Assembly: GCA_903862955.1 (NCBI GenBank)
Contig: CAIPAH010000014.1
Coordinates: 1-64,000 of the forward strand
DNA from: an uncultured Opitutia bacterium
GTDB taxonomy: Bacteria > Verrucomicrobiota > Verrucomicrobiia > Opitutales > Opitutaceae
Direction: 5' to 3'
Length of the DNA stretch: 64,000 nucleotides
Position 1 is the stretch's first letter. Every line of letters starts with the position of its first letter. Of the stretch, positions 55,168 through 64,000 are shown in pieces. The notes below the pieces were generated by a model that was given only the letters and a program-made list of their open reading frames with translations, did not search any database and was not told where the DNA came from. A program made the translations under genes and the position numbers.

Positions 55168-55665
55168 ATGAAACTCTATCACGGCCAATACATCCTGCCC
55201 GGGCTCGCCCTTTTCCTCGTGGTGACGACGCTGCCAATCTGGCTCGGCGCGGGCGGCGGCAACCCGGGTTTTCGCAGCCCGCCCAATCCCGGTGGGGAGC
55301 GGTGCATCGAGCCGAAGGAGTTCATGCGCGTCGAACACATGCGAATCCTCGTGCGCTGGCGCGATGACGTGGTCCGGGAAGGCAACCGCGTCTATGTTGC
55401 GACGGACGGCCGCCACTGGGAGAAGGGTTTGAAAACCTGCGTGGCCTGTCACGGCTATGCGGATGCGCGCGGGAAATCCACCACCGCCGCGGCTGCCTGC
55501 AGCGAGTGCCACGGCTACGTCGACGCGAAGCTGGATTGCTGGAATTGCCACCACGAGTCGGCGGCTGGCGCCGCTGAACGAATGCGTCCCCGAGTGTGGT
55601 CCGGGAATGCCACGGCGGAAAATGCGGGAACGCTCGCGGTCTCGAGTAGAAAGGAGCCGCAATGA
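55168..55665 (+). CDS. dsrJ: DsrJ, triheme cytochrome c
   Basis: A 165-residue exported cytochrome. An uncleaved N-terminal helix (ILPGLALFLVVTTLPIWLG) anchors it, and three c-type haem motifs are close together: CVACH, CSECH and CWNCH. These make it the DsrJ of DsrMKJOP, facing the periplasm. Its start is 1 bp after the dsrK stop, and dsrO overlaps its end by 4 bp. Confidence 0.92.
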   Translation: MKLYHGQYILPGLALFLVVTTLPIWLGAGGGNPGFRSPPNPGGERCIEPKEFMRVEHMRILVRWRDDVVREGNRVYVATDGRHWEKGLKTCVACHGYADARGKSTTAAAACSECHGYVDAKLDCWNCHHESAAGAAERMRPRVWSGNATAENAGTLAVSSRKEPQ

Positions 55666-56447
55666 AGTGTAACCGGCGAGCGATGCTGAAGCTCACGCTG
55701 CTGGCCGCTGCCGGACTCGCGCGCCGGCGGCCCCTGTTCGCGGCTTTGGTGTCCGCCGTGCCCACGGACGTGCTGAAGCCCGGTGCGGCGCTCAGGTCCG
55801 GTCGGTGGGCGATGGTAATCGATCTCAGAAAATGTCTGGAGTCGAAGGACTGTCACGCCGCCTGCGCGCGCGCCTGCCACTTGGAGCACAATGTCCCGGA
55901 CATCGCCAACCCGCGGCACGAGGTGAAGTGGATTTGGCGCGAGCAGGGAGCGCATCTGTTTCCCGATCAACTGGACGAGTTTCGCGGTGCGGCGCTGGCG
56001 GATCAGCCCATGCCGGCCCTCTGCAACCACTGCGACAATCCACCATGCACGCGGGTGTGCCCGACCGGGGCCACGTTTAAGCGGCCGGACGGCATCGTTG
56101 TGATGGATCCGCACCGCTGCATCGGCTGCCGGTTCTGCATGGCGGCGTGCCCGTATGGCTCGCGCAGCTTCAACTGGGAGGACCCGCGGCCCTCGCTGAA
56201 GCACGTTAATCCGGACTATCCGACGCGCGGCAAAGGCGTGGTGGAAAAATGCTCCTTCTGTGACGAGCGGTTGGCCCAGGGCCGGATGCCCGCCTGCGTC
56301 GAAGCCTGCACCTGCGGCGCCATGGCGTTTGGCGACTTGCGGGACGAGCAATCGCCCGTCGTGAAACTTCTGCGCGAAAACTACAGCATCCGCCGCAAGC
56401 CCGAGCTCGGGACCCAACCGGCGGTGTATTACCTGGTATCAAAATGA
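55662..56447 (+). CDS. dsrO: DsrO, periplasmic Fe-S subunit
   Basis: A 261-residue protein. The N-terminus has a twin-arginine-like signal (CNRRAMLKLTLLAAAGL). Four Cys clusters of the NrfC/DsrO type follow: CLESKDCHAACARAC, CNHCDNPPCTRVCP, CIGCRFCMAACP, and CSFCDERLAQGRMPACVEAC. It carries electrons between DsrJ and DsrP in the periplasm. Confidence 0.93.
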   Translation: MKCNRRAMLKLTLLAAAGLARRRPLFAALVSAVPTDVLKPGAALRSGRWAMVIDLRKCLESKDCHAACARACHLEHNVPDIANPRHEVKWIWREQGAHLFPDQLDEFRGAALADQPMPALCNHCDNPPCTRVCPTGATFKRPDGIVVMDPHRCIGCRFCMAACPYGSRSFNWEDPRPSLKHVNPDYPTRGKGVVEKCSFCDERLAQGRMPACVEACTCGAMAFGDLRDEQSPVVKLLRENYSIRRKPELGTQPAVYYLVSK

Positions 56448-57604
56448 TCGAGCGAGCCTTCATCGGACGGGGTCGTTACCAGCTTTGGCTGGCGGGCTGG
56501 CTGATTCCAGTCGGCATCGGCCTGGCGTGTTACCTTTTCCAATATTCCCATGGCTTGGGCATTACGGGAATGGGTCGCGACGTGATCTGGGGGTTCTACG
56601 TCGCCCAATTTACTTTCCTGGTGGGCGTCGCGGCGTCCGCGGTGATGGTCGTCGCCCCGTTCTATCTCCACGACTGCCGGGAGTTCGCCCGTATCGTCAT
56701 CCTGGGGGAATTTCTGGCCGTCACGGCGGTGATCATGTGCGTGCTGCACATCTTCGTTGATCTCGGCCAGCCGGCACGCGTCTTGAACGTGCTGCTGCAC
56801 CCGTCCCCGGGCTCGGTGATGTTCTGGGACATGATCGTGTTGACCGGCTACCTCGGACTCAACTTGGTCATCGCTTGGACGACACTCGACTGCGAGCGCA
56901 ACGCCACCCGTCCACCGCGTTGGATCAAGCCGTTGATCTTTCTCTCCATCCCTTGGGCGGTTGCCATCCACACGGTCACGGCCTTTCTCTATTCCGGCCT
57001 GCCCGGGCGTCATCTTTGGCTCACCGCCGTGGTGGCACCGCGGTTTCTCGCCACGGCGTTTGCGTCCGGCCCGGCCCTGCTCGTCCTCCTTTGCCTGCTG
57101 TTGAAAAAGGCCGTGGGATTCGACGCCGGCAAGGAAGGGCTCCGCCGGCTCTCCTTCACGATCGTCTACGCGATGCTCGCGAACCTGTTCTTCATTTTCG
57201 TTGAGTCCTTCACCGCGTTTTACAGCGGCGTGCCGAGTCACCGGCATGACTTGCAGTATCTCTTCTGGGGTCTCGATGGGCACGCCGCCATGGTTCCCTG
57301 GATGTGGCTGTCGCTGCTCATGGCGGTCGCGTCCCTTCCGATCTTGCTGAGTTCCATCCGGCGCGGAAACCAGCGGCGGCTGGCGCTGGCCTGTGGGCTC
57401 GTATTTTTCTCCACGTGGATCGACAAAGGGCTCGGATTCATCGCGGGCGGACTCGCGGTCTCCCCGATGGGGACGGTCGCTAGCTACGCCCCAACCGTTC
57501 CGGAGCTGCTGATCAGTCTCGGGATCTACGCCGTGGGGGTGCTGCTCCTGACGCTGTTCTACAAGATTGTCCTCTCGGTTCGGGCGGAAACGGAGAGCCC
57601 GTAA
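56444..57604 (+). CDS. dsrP: DsrP, NrfD-like membrane subunit
   Basis: A 386-residue NrfD/PsrC family protein with about ten helices, e.g. YFLWLAGWLIPVGIGLACYLF-like opening and PWAVAIHTVTAFLYSGLPGRHLWL in the middle. It interacts with quinones in the membrane and pairs with DsrO; dsrO overlaps it by 4 bp. It completes the five-subunit complex. Confidence 0.92.
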   Translation: MIERAFIGRGRYQLWLAGWLIPVGIGLACYLFQYSHGLGITGMGRDVIWGFYVAQFTFLVGVAASAVMVVAPFYLHDCREFARIVILGEFLAVTAVIMCVLHIFVDLGQPARVLNVLLHPSPGSVMFWDMIVLTGYLGLNLVIAWTTLDCERNATRPPRWIKPLIFLSIPWAVAIHTVTAFLYSGLPGRHLWLTAVVAPRFLATAFASGPALLVLLCLLLKKAVGFDAGKEGLRRLSFTIVYAMLANLFFIFVESFTAFYSGVPSHRHDLQYLFWGLDGHAAMVPWMWLSLLMAVASLPILLSSIRRGNQRRLALACGLVFFSTWIDKGLGFIAGGLAVSPMGTVASYAPTVPELLISLGIYAVGVLLLTLFYKIVLSVRAETESP

Positions 57605-57623
57605 ACTACCGCACTCTTTCCAC

Positions 57624-58892
57624 ATGAAAACACTCCTCATCCTCGGCGCGGGTACGGCTGGGACCATCGTGGCGAACAAGATGTCGCGCCGACTTGATCC
57701 GCGCGACTGGCGGATCGTGGTCGTGGACCGGGAGAAAAGGCATTTCTACCAACCGGGCTACCTGTTCATTCCCTTCGGGCAGTACTCGCCGGCGCAAGTG
57801 GTCAAACCGAAACGGAACTTCCTGCCTTCGCGGGTGGAGGTCGTCTTCGATGATGTCGAAATCATCGATCCGCAGAACAGCCAGGTGAAACTGGCCGGGT
57901 CACCGGAAAAGATCGTCTACGACCAATTGGTCATCGCCACCGGATGCGACATCGACCCGAAGGAGACGCCGGGCCTGGTCGACGGGGGCTGGCGGAAAAA
58001 CATCTTCGATTTCTACACCTTTGAGGGGGCTTCGGCGCTCGCGGCCCACCTGCGCAACTGGCCGGGCGGACGCCTGGTCATGAGCATCGCCGAAATGCCC
58101 ATCAAGTGCCCGGTCGCCCCGCTGGAGTTCCTGTTTTTGGCGGATGCGTTTTTCCGCGAGCGCGGCCTGCGTCGTAAAGTTGAGCTGATTCTGGCGACGC
58201 CACTCACGGGCGCGTTCACGAAGCCCATCGCTTCGGCGGCCTTGGCCGGCCTGCTCCAGCGCAAGGGGATCCAGGTCGTACCCGATTTCACCCTGAGCGA
58301 GGTAGACAACCGCCGGGGCGCGCTCATGTCCTACGACAATCGGGAGGTTCCCTTTGACCTGCTGGTGACGGTCCCCGTCAACAAGGGAGCCGAGGTCATC
58401 GGCCGGTCCGGCATGGGCGATGAACTCAACTACGTCGAGACCGACCCTCACACGTTGCGTGCAAAACGGTGGCCCAATGTCTGGGTAATTGGCGACGCGG
58501 CTGACGTCCACACTGCCAAGGCCGGTTCTGTGGCCCACTTCATGGCCGACATCCTGGTGGATAACCTGTTTCACGAAATCAGGGGCCGGACCGGGCCGTA
58601 TCCCGCCAGTTTCGACGGCCACGCGAACTGCTTCATTGAAACGGGCTTCGGGCGGGCGCTCCTCATCGACTACAGCTATACCGCGGAGCCGCTGCCCGGT
58701 TCATTTCCGCTGCGCCGCTTCGGCCCGCTCCCGTTGCTCAAGGAGTCCAGGCGCAATCACTGGGGAAAACTTCTGTTTCGCCCGATCTACTGGCACCTGT
58801 TGCTACCCGGCCGGCTGCCGTTTCCGCCCCACTATCGACCCCCGGGAAGGTCGGCGCGGAGAACTTCCCGTTCGGATTCGGCCGCCAAGTAG
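57624..58892 (+). CDS. Sulfide:quinone oxidoreductase-like flavoprotein
   Basis: A 422-residue FAD enzyme of the SQR/FCSD family. Its N-terminus has the FAD motif LGAGTAGTIVANKM. Three Cys residues are in SQR-like positions: VIATGCDID, IKCPVAPLEF and NCFIETGFGRALLIDY. Proteins of this type close many dsrMKJOP operons. It could oxidise sulfide back to a sulfane form or feed quinones under oxic stress; another role is possible. I start at the ATG at 57624. Its last 61 bases overlap the convergent cobA gene. Confidence 0.8.
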   Translation: MKTLLILGAGTAGTIVANKMSRRLDPRDWRIVVVDREKRHFYQPGYLFIPFGQYSPAQVVKPKRNFLPSRVEVVFDDVEIIDPQNSQVKLAGSPEKIVYDQLVIATGCDIDPKETPGLVDGGWRKNIFDFYTFEGASALAAHLRNWPGGRLVMSIAEMPIKCPVAPLEFLFLADAFFRERGLRRKVELILATPLTGAFTKPIASAALAGLLQRKGIQVVPDFTLSEVDNRRGALMSYDNREVPFDLLVTVPVNKGAEVIGRSGMGDELNYVETDPHTLRAKRWPNVWVIGDAADVHTAKAGSVAHFMADILVDNLFHEIRGRTGPYPASFDGHANCFIETGFGRALLIDYSYTAEPLPGSFPLRRFGPLPLLKESRRNHWGKLLFRPIYWHLLLPGRLPFPPHYRPPGRSARRTSRSDSAAK

Positions 58893-59659
58893 GCAAGGGA
58901 CCGCGGCCGGTGCGCCGCAACCTCGCCGATAATAACGATCGCCGGCGAGGCAATGCCCGCGGCTTCCGCGCGCTCGGTCAAGTCGCCCAGGGTGGCAAAC
59001 ACCTCTCGCCGCCCTTCCATTGTCGCCCCTTGGATGACCGCGGCGGGCGTGTCCGGCGAAAGCCCGCCATCCTGAAGCTCCCGCGTGATCCCCGCCAGGC
59101 GGTGCAAGCCCATGTAGATGCAAAGTGTCGCATTGAGCCGGGCGTAGTCCCGCCAGCGCACCGCCCCGTCGGGCTTTCCCGGGCACTCGTGTCCGGTGAG
59201 GAAAACCAGTGCCGAAGTATGGGCGCGATGGGTGAGGGGAATCCCGGCCGCGGCCGCTGCTCCCAGCGCGGCGGTGATGCCCGGGACGACATGGACCGGA
59301 ATCCCGGCCGAAGTGAGCGCCTCGGCCTCCTCGCCACCCCGGCCGAAAACGAACGGGTCGCCCCCTTTCAAGCGCACGACGTTTCGTCCCCGGCGGGCGA
59401 GCGCGATGAGGAGCCCGTTGATCTCGGCTTGGGGATGACAAGCGTGCCCCGCCTTCTTGCCGACGAACACGCGTTCGCACCCGGGCGGAACCTCGGCAAG
59501 GATCTCCGGCGCCACCAAGTAATCGTAAACGACCACCTCGGCTGAACGGATCAGCCGCAGGGCCTTGACCGTCAGAAGTTCCGGATCGCCCGGGCCGGCG
59601 CCCACGAGGTAGACGACGCCGGGGACGATGACAGGTGCCTCTGGGGGTGACGTGCTCAC
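58832..59659 (-). CDS. cobA: Uroporphyrinogen-III C-methyltransferase (siroheme branch)
   Basis: A 275-residue SUMT (CysG-A type). It has YLVGAGPGDPELLTVKAL, the SAM-binding VVRLKGGDPFVFGRGGEE, and VVPGITAALGAAAAAGIPLTHR and the GALxFLTGH-like loop (SALVFLTGHECPG). It makes precorrin-2, the entry to siroheme, which DsrAB needs. No CysG-B dehydrogenase or ferrochelatase is present nearby. The GTG at 59659 precedes the domain; the operator 61 bp upstream suggests co-regulation with dsr. Confidence 0.9.
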   Translation of the reverse strand: MSTSPPEAPVIVPGVVYLVGAGPGDPELLTVKALRLIRSAEVVVYDYLVAPEILAEVPPGCERVFVGKKAGHACHPQAEINGLLIALARRGRNVVRLKGGDPFVFGRGGEEAEALTSAGIPVHVVPGITAALGAAAAAGIPLTHRAHTSALVFLTGHECPGKPDGAVRWRDYARLNATLCIYMGLHRLAGITRELQDGGLSPDTPAAVIQGATMEGRREVFATLGDLTERAEAAGIASPAIVIIGEVAAHRPRSLAYLAAESEREVLRADLPGGR

Positions 59660-59719
59660 GGCGATATTCTGGCGACATCGATTTCGGCTTACTTGGGGGC
59701 GGTGTGGCAACTGGTAATA

Positions 59720-59733
59720 TTTCGAAAGCAAAC
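59720..59733 (-). promoter_or_regulatory. Candidate operator upstream of cobA
   Basis: TTTCG-AAAG-CAAAC on the plus strand. The left arm is perfect and the right arm is partial. It lies 61 bp upstream of the cobA start; on the minus strand TATTACC follows, as AT-rich as at other sites. Confidence 0.45.
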
Positions 59734-59783
59734 GAATTTACCTTGGCTGCAGCCGCCAATACCTCGTCTAATGCTCGATCTGG

Positions 59784-59971
59784 ATGCACAGTAGCCCGGA
59801 ACCCGATGGCGGAAGATGTCCGATTTCCAAGCGCCCCCTGAATCGCCTGATCGCGGGCGGCACTTTTCCCGCTCCCTTGAAAATCGGCCGTGCGTCGCGC
59901 GTGGCGCGCGAAGACATTGCCGGCTACCTCGAAACCCTTCGCCGCGAGCGCGGTGACAAAATTGGCCCGTC

Positions 59972-59975
<4 letters not shown>
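59784..59975 (+). CDS. AlpA-like excisionase / small HTH protein
   Basis: A 63-residue protein with the end of an AlpA/excisionase winged helix: LNRLIAGGTFPAPLKIGRASR followed by VAREDIAGYLETLRRER. The first helix is shorter than usual, and a few upstream codons may be missing. Its stop overlaps the integrase start by 4 bp, the classic xis-int layout, so it probably controls excision of the island. Confidence 0.7.
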
Positions 59976-61337
<1,362 letters not shown>

Positions 61338-61548
61338 ACGTGGCTTTTAACCCGGCCTGCGCCGGGCGAAAGAGTCCACGAAAAACAGAGCCATGCCGCA
61401 GGTTGTCAATGCCCGTTTTACCCTCGGCGGGCGAAAAATGCGGACGCGGCGAAGTTTTGGTTGCTTTCAACCGGTCCAACCGTATCACCTGACCCTCTTT
61501 TCCACTACGCCTGCCCTCAATTCCGGGGCGACAGGGGGAACGAAAACC
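61338..61548. other. Intergenic region between tRNA-Asn and rplY
   Basis: 211 bp. It should hold the divergent promoters of tRNA-Asn and rplY. No further gene is supported. Confidence 0.5.
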
Positions 61549-62370
61549 ATGACCCAATCGTATAAACTTAACGTCGCAGTGCGCGCCCAGACGGGCCGTA
61601 GCGCCTCACGCCGCCTGCGCAAAGCCAACCGCGTTCCCGCCATCCTTTACGGGAAGCACACCAGCCCGGAGTCGCTCTCCATCGAGGGCCCCGAGTTCGT
61701 CCGCCTCCTGCGCACCGTCGCCGGCCGCGCCGTGCTCGTCGAGCTCGAGCGCACGGACAAGCCCGAGAAGGCGCTGTCCTTCCTCCAGGAGGTCCAGCGG
61801 GACCCGATGACCGACAAGTTCCTCCATGTGGACTTCCAGGAGGTCAAACCGGACGAAAAATTTGAAATCCGTGTGCCCGTCCAGGTCACCGGCGAATCGT
61901 TTGGCGTGAAGAACCAAAGCGGCGTGCTCGAAATGAACGCGCACCAACTCCGGATCCGCGTCCTCCCGAAGGACCTACCCGAGTTCATCGTCGTCGACGT
62001 CACCGAGCTCAAGGTCGGTGAAACCATCAAGGTCGGCGAGATGAAGCCCATTGCCGGCGTCGAGTTCCTCGATTCCAAGGGCCAGCCCGTGGTCGCGTGC
62101 GTCGAGCCCGTGGCCGAGGTCGTGCAGGAAGTCGTGGCTGCCGCGACTCCCGCCGAAGGTGCTGCCGCTGCTCCTGCCGATGGTGCCGCCGCCGCGCCTG
62201 GCGCCGCCGCCCCGGCGGGCGATGCCAAGGCCGCGCCTGGTGCCGCCGCTCCCGCGGCCGGTGCGAAGCCCGGTGCCGCCGCCCCGGCGGGCGCCGCGAA
62301 GGCCGCCGCTGGCGCGAAGCCCGCGGCCGGTGCCGCCGCTGCCAAGCCGGCAGCTCCCGCCAAGAAATAA
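61549..62370 (+). CDS. rplY: 50S ribosomal protein L25 (Ctc form)
   Basis: A 273-residue L25. The N-terminal domain (LNVAVRAQTGRSASRRLRK, VPAILYG) binds 5S rRNA, and the TL5/CTC beta domain follows (ILQEVQRDP-like FLQEVQRDPMTDKFLHVDF, then VGETIKVGEM). The last ~75 residues are an Ala/Pro/Gly/Lys tail of short repeats, longer than usual. It heads the housekeeping group rplY-pth-rpsF-ssb-rplI. Confidence 0.95.
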   Translation: MTQSYKLNVAVRAQTGRSASRRLRKANRVPAILYGKHTSPESLSIEGPEFVRLLRTVAGRAVLVELERTDKPEKALSFLQEVQRDPMTDKFLHVDFQEVKPDEKFEIRVPVQVTGESFGVKNQSGVLEMNAHQLRIRVLPKDLPEFIVVDVTELKVGETIKVGEMKPIAGVEFLDSKGQPVVACVEPVAEVVQEVVAAATPAEGAAAAPADGAAAAPGAAAPAGDAKAAPGAAAPAAGAKPGAAAPAGAAKAAAGAKPAAGAAAAKPAAPAKK

Positions 62371-62428
62371 GCTTTCCCGTCCCGCGCACCGCTCCAACGC
62401 GGCGCGCGGCGATGTTGTTCTTTGAGTC

Positions 62429-63010
62429 ATGTCCATCACCCTCGTTGCCGGTCTCGGCAATCCGGGCCGCGAATACGAAACCACCCGCCACAACGTGGGC
62501 TGGGTCGTCGTCGAGGCTTGGGCCAAAAAACACGGCCTGACGTGGAAAACGTCACCGCAGTTTGAAGCCGAGATTGCGCGCTGGGACACCCCGGGCCGCA
62601 CCTGCTACTTCGCAAAGCCGCTGACGTTCATGAACGACAGCGGACGTGCCGTCGCCGCGCTGGCACGGTATTACAAGGCGGACGCCGGGTCGGTCATTGC
62701 GGTCTACGACGACCTCAACATTGACCTGGGCCTCGTCAAAGTCTCCGTCACCGGCAGCGCCGGCGGACACAACGGCGTGGCCAGCCTGCTCGAGCACCTC
62801 GGCGACGGCTTCACCCGCTATCGCCTGGGCATCGGCCCGAAGGAACCCCCGCAGATGGACCTCAAGGACTTCGTCCTCGGCAAATTCACTCCCGACCAAC
62901 AGAATCTCGTCACTCAACACCTCTCCACTTACCTTTCAGGCCTCGACCTGCTGCTCTCCCGCGGCGCCGAGGCCGCCATGAACCAGCTCAATCGCAGAGA
63001 TCCAAAATGA
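62429..63010 (+). CDS. pth: Peptidyl-tRNA hydrolase
   Basis: A 193-residue Pth that releases tRNA from stalled peptidyl-tRNA. It has VAGLGNPGREYETTRHNVGW with the catalytic His, KPLTFMNDSGRAV, VYDDLNIDLG with the catalytic Asp and GSAGGHNGVASLLEHLG. The rpsF start overlaps its stop by 4 bp. Confidence 0.96.
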   Translation: MSITLVAGLGNPGREYETTRHNVGWVVVEAWAKKHGLTWKTSPQFEAEIARWDTPGRTCYFAKPLTFMNDSGRAVAALARYYKADAGSVIAVYDDLNIDLGLVKVSVTGSAGGHNGVASLLEHLGDGFTRYRLGIGPKEPPQMDLKDFVLGKFTPDQQNLVTQHLSTYLSGLDLLLSRGAEAAMNQLNRRDPK

Positions 63011-63303
63011 ATCCCACCAAACGCAACTACCGCGCGACCTTCATCCTCGATAACCGCGGCAAGGAAGACTCCATCGAACAGATCATCGAGGGCGTCAAAA
63101 AGGACATCGTCGCCGTGCAGGGCGAGGTGACCGCAGTGGACAACATCGGCAAGCGCGACTTCGTGCGCGTGACCGACAAGAAGCTCACCGGCGCGACCTA
63201 CGTGCACGTGAGTTTCTCCGCCCCGAGCGACGGCCCGGCCCAGCTGAAGGAGCGTCTCCGCCTCAACAACAGCGTCTACCGCACCTTCGTCCAGAGCGCC
63301 TGA
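63007..63303 (+). CDS. rpsF: 30S ribosomal protein S6
   Basis: A 98-residue S6. The pattern YRATFILDNRGKEDSIEQII, KRDFVRVTDKK and YVHVSFSAPSDGPAQLKERLRLNNSVYRTFV fits the family; the N-terminal few residues are longer than usual. It sits before ssb, the standard order. Confidence 0.93.
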   Translation: MNPTKRNYRATFILDNRGKEDSIEQIIEGVKKDIVAVQGEVTAVDNIGKRDFVRVTDKKLTGATYVHVSFSAPSDGPAQLKERLRLNNSVYRTFVQSA

Positions 63304-63328
63304 CGCCCGGACGGTCGCGCCCCCACCC

Positions 63329-63808
63329 ATGGCCTACCTCAACAAAGTCTTCCTCATCGGCAACCTCACGCGGGACCCCGAACTGCGGGTCACGCCCAAG
63401 GGCACGGCCATTTGCCAGTTTGGCATCGCGGTGAACCGTCAGTTCAAGGACGAGTCCGGCGCGACGCGCGACGAGACGACGTTCGTGGACATCGAGGCGT
63501 GGGGCAAGCAGGGTGAGCTCGTTTCGAAGTATCTCACCAAGGGCAGCCTCGCGATGGTCGAGGGCCGCCTGAAGCTCGACCAGTGGGAGGACAAGACCAG
63601 CGGCCAGAAGCGCAGCAAGATCAAGGTCGTCCTCGATAACGTGCAATTTCTCTCCACCCGCGGTGGCGCGGGCGGCGGCGGTGGCGGCGCAGCTGCCGCT
63701 CCAGCCGACGGCATCGACCAGACGACGCCCGAGCGTCATTCACCCCCGCCGCGCGGCAACCCCAAGCCTGCCCCGCAGGAACACCTCGACGAAGACGTGC
63801 CGTTTTGA
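63329..63808 (+). CDS. ssb: Single-stranded DNA-binding protein
   Basis: A 159-residue SSB. The OB fold covers NKVFLIGNLTRDPELRVTPKG to VVLDNVQFLS, a Gly-rich linker follows, and the acidic C-terminal tip DEDVPF recruits partner proteins. Confidence 0.96.
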   Translation: MAYLNKVFLIGNLTRDPELRVTPKGTAICQFGIAVNRQFKDESGATRDETTFVDIEAWGKQGELVSKYLTKGSLAMVEGRLKLDQWEDKTSGQKRSKIKVVLDNVQFLSTRGGAGGGGGGAAAAPADGIDQTTPERHSPPPRGNPKPAPQEHLDEDVPF

Positions 63809-63865
63809 GCCGGCGCAGTCGCTTCCACTTAAACCTTACAGCTTAAAACTTAAACCTAACGTCCC

Positions 63866-64000
63866 ATGGCCAATAGCGAAATCCTCCTTGTCAAACCCGT
63901 CGACGGTCTCGGCGGCGAAGGCGACCAAGTCAAAGTCCGCGCCGGTTACGCGCGCAATTACCTCCTGCCGCGCGGCATCGCCGTGCCGTTGACGAGCTCC
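63866..64000 (+). CDS. rplI: 50S ribosomal protein L9, 3' end beyond the right edge
   Basis: The first 45 residues (SEILLVKPVDGLGGEGDQVK, then RAGYARNYLLPRGIAVP) are the L9 N-terminal domain that binds 23S rRNA. The gene is cut by the window edge. Confidence 0.93.
   Translation, partial: MANSEILLVKPVDGLGGEGDQVKVRAGYARNYLLPRGIAVPLTSS

Noticed and set aside
49297-57604. Oxidative (reverse) Dsr pathway
   Set aside because: No dsrEFH or dsrL is present and the context supplies sulfite. The SQR-like gene alone does not prove oxidation. Only a DsrAB tree would settle it.

Overview
The window is GC-rich, gene-dense bacterial DNA. It most resembles Verrucomicrobiota, probably the Opitutales/Opitutaceae: there is a PEP-CTERM protein, paired PPK2 kinases, Gfo/Idh/MocA and TIM-barrel sugar genes, and Ala/Lys-rich tails on housekeeping proteins. 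The placement is inferred from gene content, not from a tree.

Core and accessory genes, 1-24.4 kb. Pyruvate phosphate dikinase (cut by the left edge) is followed by a small membrane protein, a Xaa-Pro-type aminopeptidase, a PEP-CTERM protein with a clear terminator, a three-gene sugar operon (oxidoreductase plus two isomerase/epimerases), a TPR protein with a membrane-anchored solute-binding protein, a fused E1-alpha/E1-beta/lipoyl 2-oxoacid dehydrogenase, an SDR, an acyl-CoA transferase, a GHL6-like protein, two divergent PPK2 genes, a Lys/Ala-rich protein, a DUF2306 membrane protein, a FAD monooxygenase and a YceI protein. Two intergenic inverted repeats (3.0 and 8.6 kb) share a 9-nt internal period.

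Genomic island, about 24.6-61.3 kb. A 25-bp direct repeat equal to the 3' end of tRNA-Asn lies at 24615-24639 and inside the intact tRNA-Asn at 61263-61287. An excisionase-like gene and a tyrosine integrase abut the tRNA. A second integrase C-terminal remnant left of the first repeat suggests tandem islands. The cargo reads as one pathway from the plant sulfolipid sugar sulfoquinovose (SQ) to sulfide. A TonB receptor and an MFS transporter would take up SQ or SQ-glycerol. A GH31 sulfoquinovosidase would split the glycoside, and GlpK/GlpD in the same operon would use the glycerol. A mutarotase-like protein, a KduI/IolB-type cupin isomerase, a transaldolase (SftT-type) and an aldehyde dehydrogenase would give sulfolactate. 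A LarA-type racemase and a ComC-type dehydrogenase would set its configuration, and SuyAB would release sulfite and pyruvate. DsrAB, DsrC, a ferredoxin and DsrMKJOP would reduce sulfite to sulfide. A SUMT (CobA) would supply siroheme, and a YeiH-family transporter may export sulfur oxyanions. No sat, apr, dsrD, dsrN or dsrEFH is visible, so the sulfite is best explained as coming from the sulfonate.

A palindrome TTTCG-N4-CGAAA, similar to ROK (Mlc/NagC) operators, occurs just upstream of most transcription units in the island, including isomerase, suyA, TonB receptor, dsrA and cobA. A ROK repressor is encoded directly after the aldehyde dehydrogenase. This suggests a single SQ-responsive regulon joining sulfoglycolysis and sulfite respiration.

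Core genes, 61.3-64 kb. Right of tRNA-Asn come rplY (L25), pth, rpsF, ssb and the start of rplI. This is a normal housekeeping cluster and marks the chromosomal side of the island.
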